Numbered from the stretch's first letter, positions 43,373 through 52,038 are shown. The stretch: 64,000 nt of DNA from Cribrihabitans marinus (GCF_900109035.1 NZ_FNYD01000011.1:96472-160471), one strand, 5' to 3'. Notes: generated from the sequence alone by a model not told the origin. Program-made: numbers and translations.

Positions 43373-44113
43373 TCAGAATGGCAGAACCGCGTCCAGCACC
43401 TGCTGGCCATAGCGGGGCTGCTGCACATCGGTAATCTGTCCGCGCCCGCCATAGGACACCCGAGCCGACGCGATCTTGTCATAGGTGATCTCGTTCTGGC
43501 GCGAGATGTCCTCGGGCCGCACGAAGCCGCTGACCAGAAGTTCGCGCAGCTCGAAATTCACCCGCAGCTCCTGCGTGCCCGAGATCGACAGCACCCCGTT
43601 GGGCAGCACGTCGATCACCGTGGCGGCGACGCGCAGGGTCAGCTTTTCCTTGCGCTTGACCGAACCTTCGCCGACCGACCGGCTGGAGGAATCGATCGAC
43701 ACCGCATCCGCGGCCGTCGCGCCGGGGGGCAGCTTCTCGTCCAGCCGCTGCGGCAGGCCGAAAAGCTGCGGCAACTGGAGGCTCTCGGAGCCACCGCGCG
43801 AACGCTCGGTATCATTCGAGATCTCGGCCTTCTCGTCGATCTCGATAACCACGGTCAGGATATCGCCCTTCTTCGTCGCCCGCTTGTCCCCCAGCAACGA
43901 CCGTTGGCCGCTGGACCACAGCGAGGCGCGGTCGACCCCGCGCTGCGGCTGCACGGTGAGCGGCAGGCCGGGCCAGAGCATCGCCACCTGTTCCGGCGAC
44001 TCCTCGATCGGGGTAAAGCTGGGCGGCCGGCCAAGATGGTCGATCCGGCCGCAGGCGGAGACGACCACAAGCGCGGCAAGACAGGCGGGCAGGATGGGTC
44101 TGTTGGACATCAT
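43373..44113 (-). CDS. flgH: Flagellar L-ring lipoprotein FlgH
   Basis: Outer-membrane ring, 246 aa. The lipobox VVSAC places the lipidated cysteine at about residue 21. Family motifs are RASLWSSGQRSLLGDKRATKKGDILTVVIEIDEKAEISNDTERSR, LRVAATVIDVLPNGVLSISGTQELRVNFELRELLVSGFVRPEDISRQNEI and YGGRGQITDVQQPRYGQQVLDAVLPF. I chose the ATG that overlaps the flgA stop. It follows flgA in the operon. Confidence 0.95.
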   Translation of the reverse strand: MMSNRPILPACLAALVVVSACGRIDHLGRPPSFTPIEESPEQVAMLWPGLPLTVQPQRGVDRASLWSSGQRSLLGDKRATKKGDILTVVIEIDEKAEISNDTERSRGGSESLQLPQLFGLPQRLDEKLPPGATAADAVSIDSSSRSVGEGSVKRKEKLTLRVAATVIDVLPNGVLSISGTQELRVNFELRELLVSGFVRPEDISRQNEITYDKIASARVSYGGRGQITDVQQPRYGQQVLDAVLPF

Positions 44114-44526
44114 TGCACCTCGATTGCGCCGTCGGAGCGGACCCGGCCGCTGACGGTCGTGCGGGAAGACAGATTCATCACCCGGATCACCTCGCCCACG
44201 GCGCCGCGCCCCAGCGCGCGCCCCTCGGTCGAGATGATCAGCGCGCCGTGGTCGAAGACCAGCGTGACCGGCTGGTTCCGGTCCACCACGGCGGGCGGAA
44301 CGACATCGCCGGGCCGGATCGGGCGGCCGGCATAGAGCGCCACGCGCGCCTCCTGCCCGACGAGCCGCGCCGGATCGGTCAGCGCGCCCGGAACCTCGGC
44401 GGATTTCATCACCAGGTCGTCGGGGGCAATGATTTCGCGGGCGCGGATGGTGCGCGCGGGCACCACGATCTCCGCCCAGGCGGGACAGGCGGCTAAACAT
44501 AAGAGAAGCGCGCAGACCCGACGCAT
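44110..44526 (-). CDS. flgA: P-ring assembly chaperone FlgA, short form
   Basis: 138-aa periplasmic protein with a signal peptide (about 1-18, ending PAWA). The SAF-like core reads ARTIRAREIIAPDDLVMKSAEVPGALTDPARLVGQEARVALYAGRPIRPGDVV, and the C-terminal GRALGRGAVGEVIRVMNLSSRTTVSGRVRSDGAIEV is diagnostic of FlgA. It is shorter than the enterobacterial protein (about 220 aa) because the N-terminal domain is absent, a common form in alphaproteobacteria. Overlaps both flgG and flgH. Confidence 0.92.
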   Translation of the reverse strand: MRRVCALLLCLAACPAWAEIVVPARTIRAREIIAPDDLVMKSAEVPGALTDPARLVGQEARVALYAGRPIRPGDVVPPAVVDRNQPVTLVFDHGALIISTEGRALGRGAVGEVIRVMNLSSRTTVSGRVRSDGAIEVQ

Positions 44527-45311
44527 CAGCGCACCTGCGTGGTAGCGCCCATCATCTGGTCGACGGCCGATATCACCTTGGCGTTCATTTCATAGCCGCG
44601 CTGCGCCTCGATCAGTTCGGTCACCTCGCGCACCGCGTCCACCGTGCTGTCCTCCAGGTAGCCCTGGCGCAGCGTGCCCAGCCCGTCCTCGCCCGGGTTG
44701 CCGATGGTGGCCGGACCCGAGGCCTCGGTCTCACGGAACAGGTTCGATCCCGCCGCCTCCAGGCCCTTGGCATTGGCAAAGCTGACGAGGCTGAACTGGC
44801 CCAGAAGCTGCCCCCCGGGCGCGTCGTCGAAATAGGCATAGACCTCGCCCTCGGCGTTGATCGAGATCGAGCGGGCATCCTCGGGTATCGTGATCTCGGG
44901 CGCCACGGCGAACCCGTCCGAGGTGACGACCAGACCCTCGGCCGACCGCTTCAGGCTGCCGTCGCGGGTATAGGCCGGCTGCCCCGAGGGCAGCGTCACC
45001 TCAAGATAGCCGCGCCCCTCGATGGCCAGGTCCAGATCGCCGCCGGTCGCCGACAGCGCGCCTTGCGACAGCTGCACCGAGACCGCGGCGGGCCGCACGC
45101 CCAGGCCCAGCTGTACGCCGGTCGGCAGCACCGTCCCGTCCGAGGCATTCACCGTGCCCGGCCGCGCCATCTGCTGATAGTGCAGATCGGCGAACTCGGC
45201 CCGGCGGGCGTTGTAGCCGGTGGTGTTCATGTTCGCGAGATTGTTGGAAATCGTCTCGACCCGCATCTGCTGGGCGGTCATGCCGGTGGCGGCGATCTTG
45301 AGCGCGCGCAT
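44526..45311 (-). CDS. flgG: Flagellar distal rod protein FlgG
   Basis: 261 aa, the family's normal length. Starts MRALKIAATGMTAQQMRVETISNNLANMNTTGYNARRAEFADL and ends VDAVREVTELIEAQRGYEMNAKVISAVDQMMGATTQVR, both diagnostic. The stop overlaps flgA. Forms the distal rod passing through the P- and L-rings encoded in the same locus. Confidence 0.96.
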   Translation of the reverse strand: MRALKIAATGMTAQQMRVETISNNLANMNTTGYNARRAEFADLHYQQMARPGTVNASDGTVLPTGVQLGLGVRPAAVSVQLSQGALSATGGDLDLAIEGRGYLEVTLPSGQPAYTRDGSLKRSAEGLVVTSDGFAVAPEITIPEDARSISINAEGEVYAYFDDAPGGQLLGQFSLVSFANAKGLEAAGSNLFRETEASGPATIGNPGEDGLGTLRQGYLEDSTVDAVREVTELIEAQRGYEMNAKVISAVDQMMGATTQVR

Positions 45312-45332
45312 GGTGGTCTCCTTGTCCTGTGA

Positions 45333-46046
45333 TCAGCGCATCAGCGCCTTGACGGCCTCGCGGATGCGCTTGTCCTCGGCATCCAGAAAGCTCTGGCCCA
45401 GCTCATAGGCGCGCTGCACCTCGACCAGCCGGGCCATCTGTTCGATGGCATTCACGTTCGAACCTTCGAGAAAGCCCTGAAGCACCCGCGCCTCGATGGC
45501 CGGTTCGACCTCGCCCTCGGCCCGGAACAGCACGCCGCCCTCGCGGATCAGCGTTCCGGGATCGGCCGGGCTGTAGACGCCCAGCTGGCCCAGCAGGCGG
45601 CCATCGGCACTGATCGTGCCATCGGCCCCGACATCGAAACTCCGCGCGTCGGGCGGGACGAAAAGCGGCGCACCGCCGGCATCCAGCACTCGGTGCCCCT
45701 GGGCGGTGACCAGATCGCCGGCGGCGTCCGGGCTGAAGCTGCCGGCACGGGTCAGGCGGTTGCCCGAGGGCGTCTCGACCATGAAGAACCCGTCGCCCTC
45801 AATGGCGAAGTCGAACTGCCCACCGGTCTGGCTCAGCACGCCCTGCATGAAGGCGGTGTCGCGCACCTGCGCCCGGGCCATCGAAAGCGAGGACTGCCGT
45901 GGCAGGTCCACGACGAACTCCGAGAACACCAGCCCCTGCTGCCGGTAGCCGGTGGTGGCGGCATTGGCGATGTTGTTGGCGACGACGCGCAGTTCGGACA
46001 TCAGCCCGGACTGGCGCGACAGGGTGGCATAACCTGCGGATTCCAT
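45333..46046 (-). CDS. flgF: Flagellar proximal rod protein FlgF
   Basis: 237 aa. ESAGYATLSRQSGLMSELRVVANNIANAATTGYRQQGLVFSEFVVDLP is the rod signature, and NAIEQMARLVEVQRAYELGQSFLDAEDKRIREAVKALMR the C-terminal helix. I took the ATG that overlaps the fliQ stop; the frame continues upstream but only as fliQ antisense-frame noise. Precedes flgG. Confidence 0.93.
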   Translation of the reverse strand: MESAGYATLSRQSGLMSELRVVANNIANAATTGYRQQGLVFSEFVVDLPRQSSLSMARAQVRDTAFMQGVLSQTGGQFDFAIEGDGFFMVETPSGNRLTRAGSFSPDAAGDLVTAQGHRVLDAGGAPLFVPPDARSFDVGADGTISADGRLLGQLGVYSPADPGTLIREGGVLFRAEGEVEPAIEARVLQGFLEGSNVNAIEQMARLVEVQRAYELGQSFLDAEDKRIREAVKALMR

Positions 46047-46318
46047 CAAAAGCCTCCGGCGATCAGCGGCAGGATCGTGTTGGTGAAGAAGGCGACCAGG
46101 GTCTGGGTCATGAACCCCATCGAGATCCAGAAGACGGCCACGATGGCGGCCAGTTTCGGCACGAAGGTCAGCGTCATCTCCTGGATCGAGGTCAGGGCCT
46201 GGAACAGGCCGACCACCAGCCCGGCGACCAGCGCGACCGTCAGGATCGGAACCGAGGTGACGACCGCGATCCACAGCCCCTGCCGCAGCGTGTCATAGAA
46301 CAGGCCCTCGCTCAGCAT
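46046..46318 (-). CDS. fliQ: Flagellar export gate protein FliQ
   Basis: 90-aa protein with two membrane helices, starting LSEGLFYDTLRQGLWIAVVTSVPILTVALVAGLVVGLFQALTSIQEMTLTFVPKLAAIVAVF. The Q-A-x-T-x-I-Q-E-x-T-L-x-F-x-P-K motif is invariant in FliQ. It sits among rod genes between fliE and flgF, separated from fliP and fliR, a gene order usual in Rhodobacterales. Confidence 0.96.
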   Translation of the reverse strand: MLSEGLFYDTLRQGLWIAVVTSVPILTVALVAGLVVGLFQALTSIQEMTLTFVPKLAAIVAVFWISMGFMTQTLVAFFTNTILPLIAGGF

Positions 46319-46321
46319 CGC

Positions 46322-46612
46322 TCAGACCGGCATCCGGAGGATTTCCTGGTAGGCCTCGACCACCTTGTTGCGCACGGTCACGGCGGTTTCGACCGCCAGT
46401 TCCGACTGCGCTAACGCCTGCACCAGCGCGTGCGGGTCGGCCTGGCCGATCATCGCCGCCTGTGCGGTCTCCTCGCCCTGTTGCAGTGTGGCTGCGAAAT
46501 CGCGGAACCCCTGGCGCAGACCGTCCACGGCGCCGGCCGTGTTCGGGTCAGCCTGGGTGGCCGGGCGCGCCGAGGCATAGTTCTGCGCGGCGGAGAAAGA
46601 ACGGATATCCAT
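46322..46612 (-). CDS. fliE: MS-ring/rod adaptor FliE
   Basis: 96 aa. AVDGLRQGFRDFAATLQQGEETAQAAMIGQADPHALVQALAQSELAVETAVTVRNKVVEAYQEILRMPV matches FliE, ending in the conserved R-x-K-x-x-x-A-Y-Q-E-I-x-R-M-x-V. Links the MS-ring (FliF) to the first rod protein FlgB. Between flgC and fliQ in the operon. Confidence 0.95.
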   Translation of the reverse strand: MDIRSFSAAQNYASARPATQADPNTAGAVDGLRQGFRDFAATLQQGEETAQAAMIGQADPHALVQALAQSELAVETAVTVRNKVVEAYQEILRMPV

Positions 46613-46624
46613 GTCTGTGGTCCC

Positions 46625-47017
46625 TTACTTGCGGAGTAGATCCATCAGCGACGACGACATCTGCCGCGCCTGGTCGAACATCTTGAGGTTGGCCTCATAG
46701 CTGCGTTGCGCCTCGCGGGCGTCGGCAATCTCGATCATCAGGTCGACATTCGAGCCGTCGTAATGTCCCGATGCGTCGGCCATCGGATGACCGGGGTCGT
46801 AGATCCGCGTCAGCGCGCTGCGGTCCAGCCGGACGCGCCCCGCGGTCACGGTGCCGGCGGCGTCGGACCCTCCGCGCGCGGTCTCGAAGGACACGGTCTT
46901 GCGGCGATAGCCGGGCGTGTCGGCGTTCGAGATATTCTCGGAGACGTGGCGCAGGCGGGTGGCCTGGGCGCGCAGCGCGCTGGCGCTGACCGAGAGGGAT
47001 TTGGAAAACTCGCTCAT
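46625..47017 (-). CDS. flgC: Flagellar proximal rod protein FlgC
   Basis: 130 aa. SEFSKSLSVSASALRAQATRLRHVSENISNADTPGYRRKTVSFE at the N-terminus and DLMIEIADAREAQRSYEANLKMFDQARQMSSSLMDLLRK at the C-terminus identify FlgC. The open frame continues further upstream, but the ATG at 47017, 11 bases after flgB, gives the normal length. TAA stop. Confidence 0.95.
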   Translation of the reverse strand: MSEFSKSLSVSASALRAQATRLRHVSENISNADTPGYRRKTVSFETARGGSDAAGTVTAGRVRLDRSALTRIYDPGHPMADASGHYDGSNVDLMIEIADAREAQRSYEANLKMFDQARQMSSSLMDLLRK

Positions 47018-47028
47018 GCCAGTCCCCG

Positions 47029-47412
47029 TCACGTGCGGCCCAGGCTGCTGCGCAGCAGGGTCAGGGAGGATTTGTAGATCGCGATGGCCCGATCGTGCTG
47101 GCGCTTGACCTCGACGGCCATCAGCACCTCTTCCTCGACCGAGACGCTGTTGCCATTGGGGTCGGCCGGGGCATCGCGGGTGAACTCGGCCGGATGCGCG
47201 CCGGGGGCAGCCCTCCCATGGCCCGCGCGGGTGGTCCGCATCGGCATCTGGCCACCCGATTGGGCCAGGGTCTCGGCAAAGGACGGGATGTCGCGCGCCC
47301 GGTAGCCGGGCGTGTCGGCATTGGCCATGTTTCGGGCGATCACCGCCTGGCGGGTGCCGGCATGGGTCGCCATCGCATGGGCCGTCTTGAAGACGGTCAG
47401 GTCCTGGAACAT
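47029..47412 (-). CDS. flgB: Flagellar proximal rod protein FlgB
   Basis: 127 aa. MFQDLTVFKTAHAMATHAGTRQAVIARNMANADTPGYRARDI is the FlgB N-terminus, and EEEVLMAVEVKRQHDRAIAIYKSSLTLLRSSLGR the C-terminus. The ATG follows GGGAG; an in-frame ATG nine codons upstream is weaker. First gene of the long minus-strand operon flgB-flgC-fliE-fliQ-flgF-flgG-flgA-flgH-fliL2. A single TTAAC half-site (47447-47451) lies in the divergent region shared with fliI. Confidence 0.94.
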   Translation of the reverse strand: MFQDLTVFKTAHAMATHAGTRQAVIARNMANADTPGYRARDIPSFAETLAQSGGQMPMRTTRAGHGRAAPGAHPAEFTRDAPADPNGNSVSVEEEVLMAVEVKRQHDRAIAIYKSSLTLLRSSLGRT

Positions 47413-47499
47413 CGGGGCTTCTCCCTCGATCGGTTTCAATCAAGGCTTAACCCCGATTCCTTTAGAAACGGTTTTCAGAAACCAAACGCAGAGGACGGC

Positions 47500-48840
47500 A
47501 TGTTCGCACCCGACCCCAAGCTTCTGGCCGCTCAGTTCGACCGGCTCAGCCCCGTGCACCATGTCGGGCGTGTGACCGCAGTGCAAGGCGGGGTGATATC
47601 CGTCTCGGGATTGGCCGCCCGCGCCCGGATCGGCGACCGCCTGATCCTGCAACGCGGCTGCGGCCCGGATCTGGATGGCGAGGTGCTGCAGGTCGCGGGG
47701 GACACGCTGCGGATGCTGCCCGATCGGGCGCCCGAGGGGGTTGCCCTGGGCAATCGCGTCTCGCTGGAGCGGATGCCGGATTTCTCGCCCGGATTGCATT
47801 GGCTGGGCCGCGTGGTCGATCCGTTCGGGCGGCCGCTGGACGGCCGGCCGCTACTGGGCGACCGGCGGGCGCGCGACCTGATGCAGGCGCCGCCGCCGGC
47901 CGTGTCGCGCAAGCCGCTGGGCGCGCGTCTGCCGACCGGTATGGCCGTGCTCAACACGGTGCTTCCGGTGGTGCAGGGCCAGCGCATCGGCCTCTTTGCC
48001 GGGTCGGGCGTGGGCAAGTCGACGCTGCTGGCCACGCTGGCGCGGCAGATGCAGGCCGACGCGGTGGTCGTGGCCCTGATCGGAGAGCGCGGGCGCGAGG
48101 TGAACGAGTTCGTGGACCGCGCGCTGGGGCGCGACGGCATGTCCCGCGCCCTGGTCGTCGCGGCAACGTCGGACCAGTCGGCGTTGGTGCGCCGCCGCTG
48201 CGCCTGGGCAGCCATTTCGGCGGCCGAGATGCTGCGCGAGCAGGGTCTGAACGTGCTGTTCCTGGCCGATTCCGTAACCCGCTTTGCCGAGGCGCATCGC
48301 GAGGTTTCCGCCGCAATGGGCGAGGCGCCGGCGCTGCGCGGCTATCCGCCTTCGGTGACGCCGCTGATCACCGGCCTGTGCGAACGTGCGGGGCCGGGCC
48401 CCGAGGGGCAGGGCGACATCACCGCGGTCTTCAGCGTGCTGGTGGCCGGGTCGGACATGGACGAGCCGGTGGCCGACATCCTGCGCGGTGTGCTTGACGG
48501 CCATGTAGTGCTCGATCGCGAGATCGCCGAACGCGGGCGGTTCCCGGCCATCGATGTCAGCCGTTCGATCTCGCGCAGCCTGCCCGACGCGGCCAGTGAC
48601 GCGGAAAACGAGATGATCGCCGAGGCCCGCCGCCTGCTTGGCAGCTATGAACGCTCCGAGGTCATGATCAAGGCCGGGCTCTACTCGGAAGGGTCCGACC
48701 CGACGCTGGACAAGGCGGTGCGGGTCTGGCCCGAGCTCGACGCCTTCTTCGCCAGGCCCGAGACCGGCGGCATCGCGGACAGTTTCGACAAGCTGTCGCT
48801 GATCCTGCGCCGCGCCGCCGGTCCGGCCCTCCGCGGCTGA
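47500..48840 (+). CDS. fliI: Flagellum-specific export ATPase FliI
   Basis: 446 aa, the ATPase that helps load export substrates. Walker A GSGVGKST is at about 169-176 (in GLFAGSGVGKSTLLATLAR). Also conserved are GERGREVNEFVDRALG, the Walker B region LNVLFLADSVTRFAEAHREVSAAMGEAPALRGYPPSV, and the C-terminal YSEGSDPTLDKAVRVWPELDAFF. The ATG after GCAGAGGACGG was chosen; the frame runs upstream into flgB antisense. Divergent from flgB by 87 bp and the end of the flagellar locus. Confidence 0.96.
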   Translation: MFAPDPKLLAAQFDRLSPVHHVGRVTAVQGGVISVSGLAARARIGDRLILQRGCGPDLDGEVLQVAGDTLRMLPDRAPEGVALGNRVSLERMPDFSPGLHWLGRVVDPFGRPLDGRPLLGDRRARDLMQAPPPAVSRKPLGARLPTGMAVLNTVLPVVQGQRIGLFAGSGVGKSTLLATLARQMQADAVVVALIGERGREVNEFVDRALGRDGMSRALVVAATSDQSALVRRRCAWAAISAAEMLREQGLNVLFLADSVTRFAEAHREVSAAMGEAPALRGYPPSVTPLITGLCERAGPGPEGQGDITAVFSVLVAGSDMDEPVADILRGVLDGHVVLDREIAERGRFPAIDVSRSISRSLPDAASDAENEMIAEARRLLGSYERSEVMIKAGLYSEGSDPTLDKAVRVWPELDAFFARPETGGIADSFDKLSLILRRAAGPALRG

Positions 48841-48847
48841 TCGCCGG

Positions 48848-49513
48848 TCAGCCGTCGCGCAGGCGCTGAAAGCTCATCGACAGATGCGCGCGCTGGATCA
48901 GCGCCGCCGCCTGCACGTCGCCCAGCCGCAGCGCGTCCAGTGTCTCGCCGATCTCGCGCTCGAAGATCTGCAGCTCGTGCCGCAGGTCGATGCGTGAGAC
49001 GAAGACCGATTTCAGCCAGATCCGGGTGGTCTGGAAATACATCCGCTCGGTGACCTCGCGCAGCGGTTCGTTGCCGATCAGGCCCAGCATCAGATGGAAA
49101 AACTCCATGTTCAGAGCCGCAAATGCCCGCGGATCCGGCGCCTCGCGCAGGCGGCGGGTGGGCCCGGCCAGGGCCTCCAGCCCCGCAAGGGTCGCGGCAT
49201 CGGGCATCACCGGGTCCAGGCGGACCACCAGCCCGGCCAGTTCCAGGCGCAGGCGATAGGTCTGCTCCAGCGCCTCGATGCCGGCATCGGTGACGAAGGT
49301 GCCGACACCCTGCACCGAGTGCAGCAACCCCTCGCCCTCGAGCCGCGCCAGGACCCGGCGCAGGGGCGTGCGGCTGACCCCGAACTCGGCCGCCAGATCG
49401 GCCTCGGACAGGCGGGTGCCGGGAGCATAGTCCAGCAGGCAGATCCGGGTGCGGATCTCACGGTGCAGCCTCTCGAACCGGTCGCGGGCGCTGATCTCAT
49501 GGGCGTCGTCCAT
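48848..49513 (-). CDS. GntR-family (FCD-type) transcriptional regulator
   Basis: 221 aa. Winged helix (about 12-75: RLHREIRTRICLLDYAPGTRLSEADLAAEFGVSRTPLRRVLARLEGEGLLHSVQGVGTFVTD), then an all-helical FCD ligand domain with conserved aspartate/histidine positions (FAALNMEFFHLMLGLIGNEPL, HLSMSF). Last gene of the hydrolase-deacetylase-regulator unit. The candidate operators between the two arms of the cluster (51895-51904 and 52019-52038) match FadR/FCD-type sites, so it probably controls this catabolic island. Confidence 0.9.
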   Translation of the reverse strand: MDDAHEISARDRFERLHREIRTRICLLDYAPGTRLSEADLAAEFGVSRTPLRRVLARLEGEGLLHSVQGVGTFVTDAGIEALEQTYRLRLELAGLVVRLDPVMPDAATLAGLEALAGPTRRLREAPDPRAFAALNMEFFHLMLGLIGNEPLREVTERMYFQTTRIWLKSVFVSRIDLRHELQIFEREIGETLDALRLGDVQAAALIQRAHLSMSFQRLRDG

Positions 49514-49516
49514 CGC

Positions 49517-50674
49517 TCAGACCAGCCGCGCCGACAGGCGGTGCAGCATGTCCAGGCATTGCGCCAGCTGGTCCAGCGAGACGTATTCGTCGGGCTTGTG
49601 CGCCTGTTCGATCGAGCCCGGCCCGCAGACCACCACATCCATTCCCAGACCCTGGAAGATCCCGGCTTCGGTGCCAAAGGGCACCACATCGGCGCCATTG
49701 GCTCCGGTCAGTTCCATCAGCAGGTCGCGCGCGGCGTTGAGGTCCATCACCTCGAGACCGTCGACCTCGCCGATGACCTCGGTCACGATATCCGCGTCCG
49801 GGCTGACCGCGCGCATCGCGGGCAGCAGCGTGCCGGTCACGTGGCGGTGCAGCGCGTCCTTGACGAAATCCGCATCCGACACCTGCACCGGCCGCATCTC
49901 CCAATCCACCCGCGCCTTGCCGGGGATCACGTTGTGGGCCACGCCGCCCACAAGCGCGCCAGTGTTGATCGTCGTCCAGGGCGGTTCGAACCGGCTCTGG
50001 TCCGGCGCCCGGGCGCGCAGATCGACCTTCAGCTCCAGCAGCCGGGCGACGTAGCGCACCGCGTATTCGACCGCGTTGACCCCACGCTCGGGTCCGCTGC
50101 CGTGCCCCTCCAGCCCGGTGAAATGGGTGGAATACTCGTAACAGCCCTTGTGCCCCTCGATGATCCGCATCGAAGTCGGCTCGCCGATCAGCGCCATGCG
50201 CGGTTTCAGGCCCTTGTCGCGCAGCGTCCCGGCCAGGTCGCGCGCCCCGAAACAGCCCGTCTCCTCGTCATAGGTGAAGACAAAATGCACCGGGCGGGCC
50301 AGGTCCAGGGCGGCGAAATGCGGGGCCATCGCCACGGCGGCCGCGATAAAGCCCTTCATGTCGCAGGCCCCGCGCCCATAGAGCCGCCCCTCGCGTTCGG
50401 TCATGGTGAAGGGATCGCCGGTCCAGTCCTGGTCGGCCACCGGCACCACGTCGGAATGACCCGACAGCACGAAGCCGCCATCGCCTTCGGGGCCAAGCGT
50501 TGCCAGAAGATTGGCCTTCTGCCCGGATGCGTCGCGAAAGGTCTCGACCCGCGCACCGGCCGATTCAAGGCGCCCGGCCAGGTCGTCGATCATCGCCAGG
50601 TTGCTGTCAGAGGACACCGTGGGATGGGCGATGAGATCACCCAGAATCGCCTTGGTCGTGGCCAGATCGCCCAT
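49517..50674 (-). CDS. M20-family deacetylase, ArgE-like
   Basis: 385 aa di-zinc amidase of the ArgE/DapE family. Metal-site motifs are LSGHSDVVPVADQDW (about 71-85), GRGACDMKGFIAA, YDEETGCFGARDL and CGPGSIEQAHKPDEYV near the C-terminus. ArgE removes the acetyl group of N2-acetylornithine. Here the gene is coupled (6 bp) to an ectoine-hydrolase-like gene rather than arginine genes, so an N-acetyl-2,4-diaminobutyrate substrate is plausible. Plain acetylornithine deacetylase remains the default alternative. Confidence 0.85.
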   Translation of the reverse strand: MGDLATTKAILGDLIAHPTVSSDSNLAMIDDLAGRLESAGARVETFRDASGQKANLLATLGPEGDGGFVLSGHSDVVPVADQDWTGDPFTMTEREGRLYGRGACDMKGFIAAAVAMAPHFAALDLARPVHFVFTYDEETGCFGARDLAGTLRDKGLKPRMALIGEPTSMRIIEGHKGCYEYSTHFTGLEGHGSGPERGVNAVEYAVRYVARLLELKVDLRARAPDQSRFEPPWTTINTGALVGGVAHNVIPGKARVDWEMRPVQVSDADFVKDALHRHVTGTLLPAMRAVSPDADIVTEVIGEVDGLEVMDLNAARDLLMELTGANGADVVPFGTEAGIFQGLGMDVVVCGPGSIEQAHKPDEYVSLDQLAQCLDMLHRLSARLV

Positions 50675-50680
50675 CCGCGT

Positions 50681-51865
50681 TCAGTCCTTCACAAACAGCT
50701 TGCGCTCGACATTGCACAGCGGCTCGGCGGGGCCGTCCTCGCGGATCAGGATGGTCTCGGTGGTCTCCATCCCCCAATCGTCCATCCACAGGCCGGGCAT
50801 GAAGTGAAAGGTCATGCCCGGCTCAAGCACCGTCTCGTCAATGGCGCGCAGGCTGACCGTGTGTTCGCCCCAGTCCGGCGGATAGGACACGCCCACGGCA
50901 TAGCCGCAGCGGTTGGGCCGTTCGATCCCCACCTTCAGCAATTCGGTATCCAGCGCCCGCGCGATGTCGCAGGCCCGGTTGCCCGGCACCGCCACGTCGA
51001 TCCCGGCGTTCAGCCCCTCGGTCAGGGCCAGGGAGGCGTCCAGCAGGTGCTTGGGCGGCTTGCCGAAGAAAATCGTGCGGCAGAGCGGCGCGTGATAGCG
51101 GCGGTAGCAGCCCGATTGCTCGATGAAGGTCGCCTCGCCCTTTTTCAGCGCCTCGCCGTTCCAGGTCAGATGCGGGGCCGAGGCATCCTCGCCCGAGGGC
51201 AGCAGCGGAACGATGGCCGGGTAGTCGCCCCAGCTGTCATCCTCGCCCTGCACCGCGGTCTTGAACAGCTCGCCCACCAGGTCGTGCTTGCGCATCCCCG
51301 GCTCGGCCAGTTCCATCGCGCGGTGGATCACCAGTTCCGAGATCCGCGCGGCGCGGCGCATGAAATCCAGCTCTTCGTTCGACTTGATCAGCCGTTTCCA
51401 GTTCACCAGGGTCGAGACATCGACCAGCTGCGCGTCGGGCAGACCGTCCAGCAGCACCTCATGCGCGCGGGCGGTGTAGTAATAGGTCTCCATCTCGATG
51501 CCGATGCGCTTGTGGCCGAACTCCATGATCCGCAGATGCGAGGCCAGATCCTCCATCGGGTGGCAGTCGGTGGCCTGGATGTAGCGGTCGGCATAGTGGA
51601 TGATGTGGTCTTCCTCCATCCACACGGTGCGGCGCGCGCCGTTGGCGTCCTGCATCCGGCCCCACCAGTAAGGGTCGCCCTCCAACGGCAGGATCACGCC
51701 CTGGTGCACGTAGAAGGACCAACCGTCATAGCCGGTCAGCCAGTTCTGGTTCGAGGGGTTGGTGATGAACAGAACGTCCAGATCCGCCGCGGCCATCTCG
51801 TTGCGAACGAGTTGAATCCGGCGATCGTATTCCGCCTTGCTGAACGGGGCGAATCCCAGGGGCAT
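50681..51865 (-). CDS. Ectoine hydrolase-like protein (DoeA/EutD type, M24 fold)
   Basis: 394 aa, pita-bread fold. DVLFITNPSNQNWLTGYDGWSFYVHQ (about 30-55), QDANGARRTVW, IEQSGCYRRYHAPLCRTIFFG and GVSYPPDWGEHTVSLR, ending FHFMPGLWMDDWGMETTETILI and CNVERKLFVKD, agree closely with ectoine hydrolases as I recall them. The metal-binding aspartate and histidine positions of true M24 aminopeptidases are replaced (SGCYRRYHAPLCR, YPPDWGE), as in creatinase-like members. Expected reaction: hydrolysis of ectoine to N-acetyl-2,4-diaminobutyrate. ATG after GGGAGGT. First gene of its unit, divergent from the eutC-like gene. Confidence 0.82.
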   Translation of the reverse strand: MPLGFAPFSKAEYDRRIQLVRNEMAAADLDVLFITNPSNQNWLTGYDGWSFYVHQGVILPLEGDPYWWGRMQDANGARRTVWMEEDHIIHYADRYIQATDCHPMEDLASHLRIMEFGHKRIGIEMETYYYTARAHEVLLDGLPDAQLVDVSTLVNWKRLIKSNEELDFMRRAARISELVIHRAMELAEPGMRKHDLVGELFKTAVQGEDDSWGDYPAIVPLLPSGEDASAPHLTWNGEALKKGEATFIEQSGCYRRYHAPLCRTIFFGKPPKHLLDASLALTEGLNAGIDVAVPGNRACDIARALDTELLKVGIERPNRCGYAVGVSYPPDWGEHTVSLRAIDETVLEPGMTFHFMPGLWMDDWGMETTETILIREDGPAEPLCNVERKLFVKD

Positions 51866-51894
51866 CGGCACCTCCCTGCCATAATGTCGGGTAT

Positions 51895-51904
51895 TTGTAT
51901 ACAG
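51895..51904. promoter_or_regulatory. Candidate GntR operator, site 1
   Basis: TTGTATACAG, containing the 8-bp palindrome TGTATACA (51896-51903), 30 bp upstream of the hydrolase start. It shares TTGT-N2-ACA with site 2 at 52024-52033 and fits the T-x-GT-AC-x-A pattern of FadR/FCD-type operators. Confidence 0.45.
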
Positions 51905-52018
51905 ATCAGGCTTGTGACGGAAATCCCCGCCACGGTCTGATCCGTTAGCGGCCCGGAAATGTTCAGAAAACGACAGGGTTGGGCGGCGTTGACCTGGTTG
52001 ACAGGCGCCGTGACGGGG

Positions 52019-52038
52019 TGATGTTGTGCACAACATCA
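52019..52038. promoter_or_regulatory. Perfect 20-bp palindrome, candidate GntR operator, site 2
   Basis: TGATGTTGTG followed by its exact reverse complement CACAACATCA, ending 49 bp before the eutC-like start. Its centre TTGTGCACAA matches site 1 at eight of ten positions. A perfect palindrome of this length in an intergenic region beside an FCD-GntR-controlled cluster is unlikely by chance; a role as terminator is unlikely since it is not downstream of a gene. Confidence 0.65.

Noticed and set aside
47447..47465. CtrA box in the flgB-fliI divergent region
   Set aside because: TTAAC and TTTAG are present but separated by 11 rather than 7 bases, so only a half-site can be claimed.
50681..51865. 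A classical M24 Xaa-Pro aminopeptidase
   Set aside because: The aspartate, histidine and glutamate metal ligands expected in M24 peptidases are largely replaced, and the conserved segments agree with ectoine hydrolases instead.
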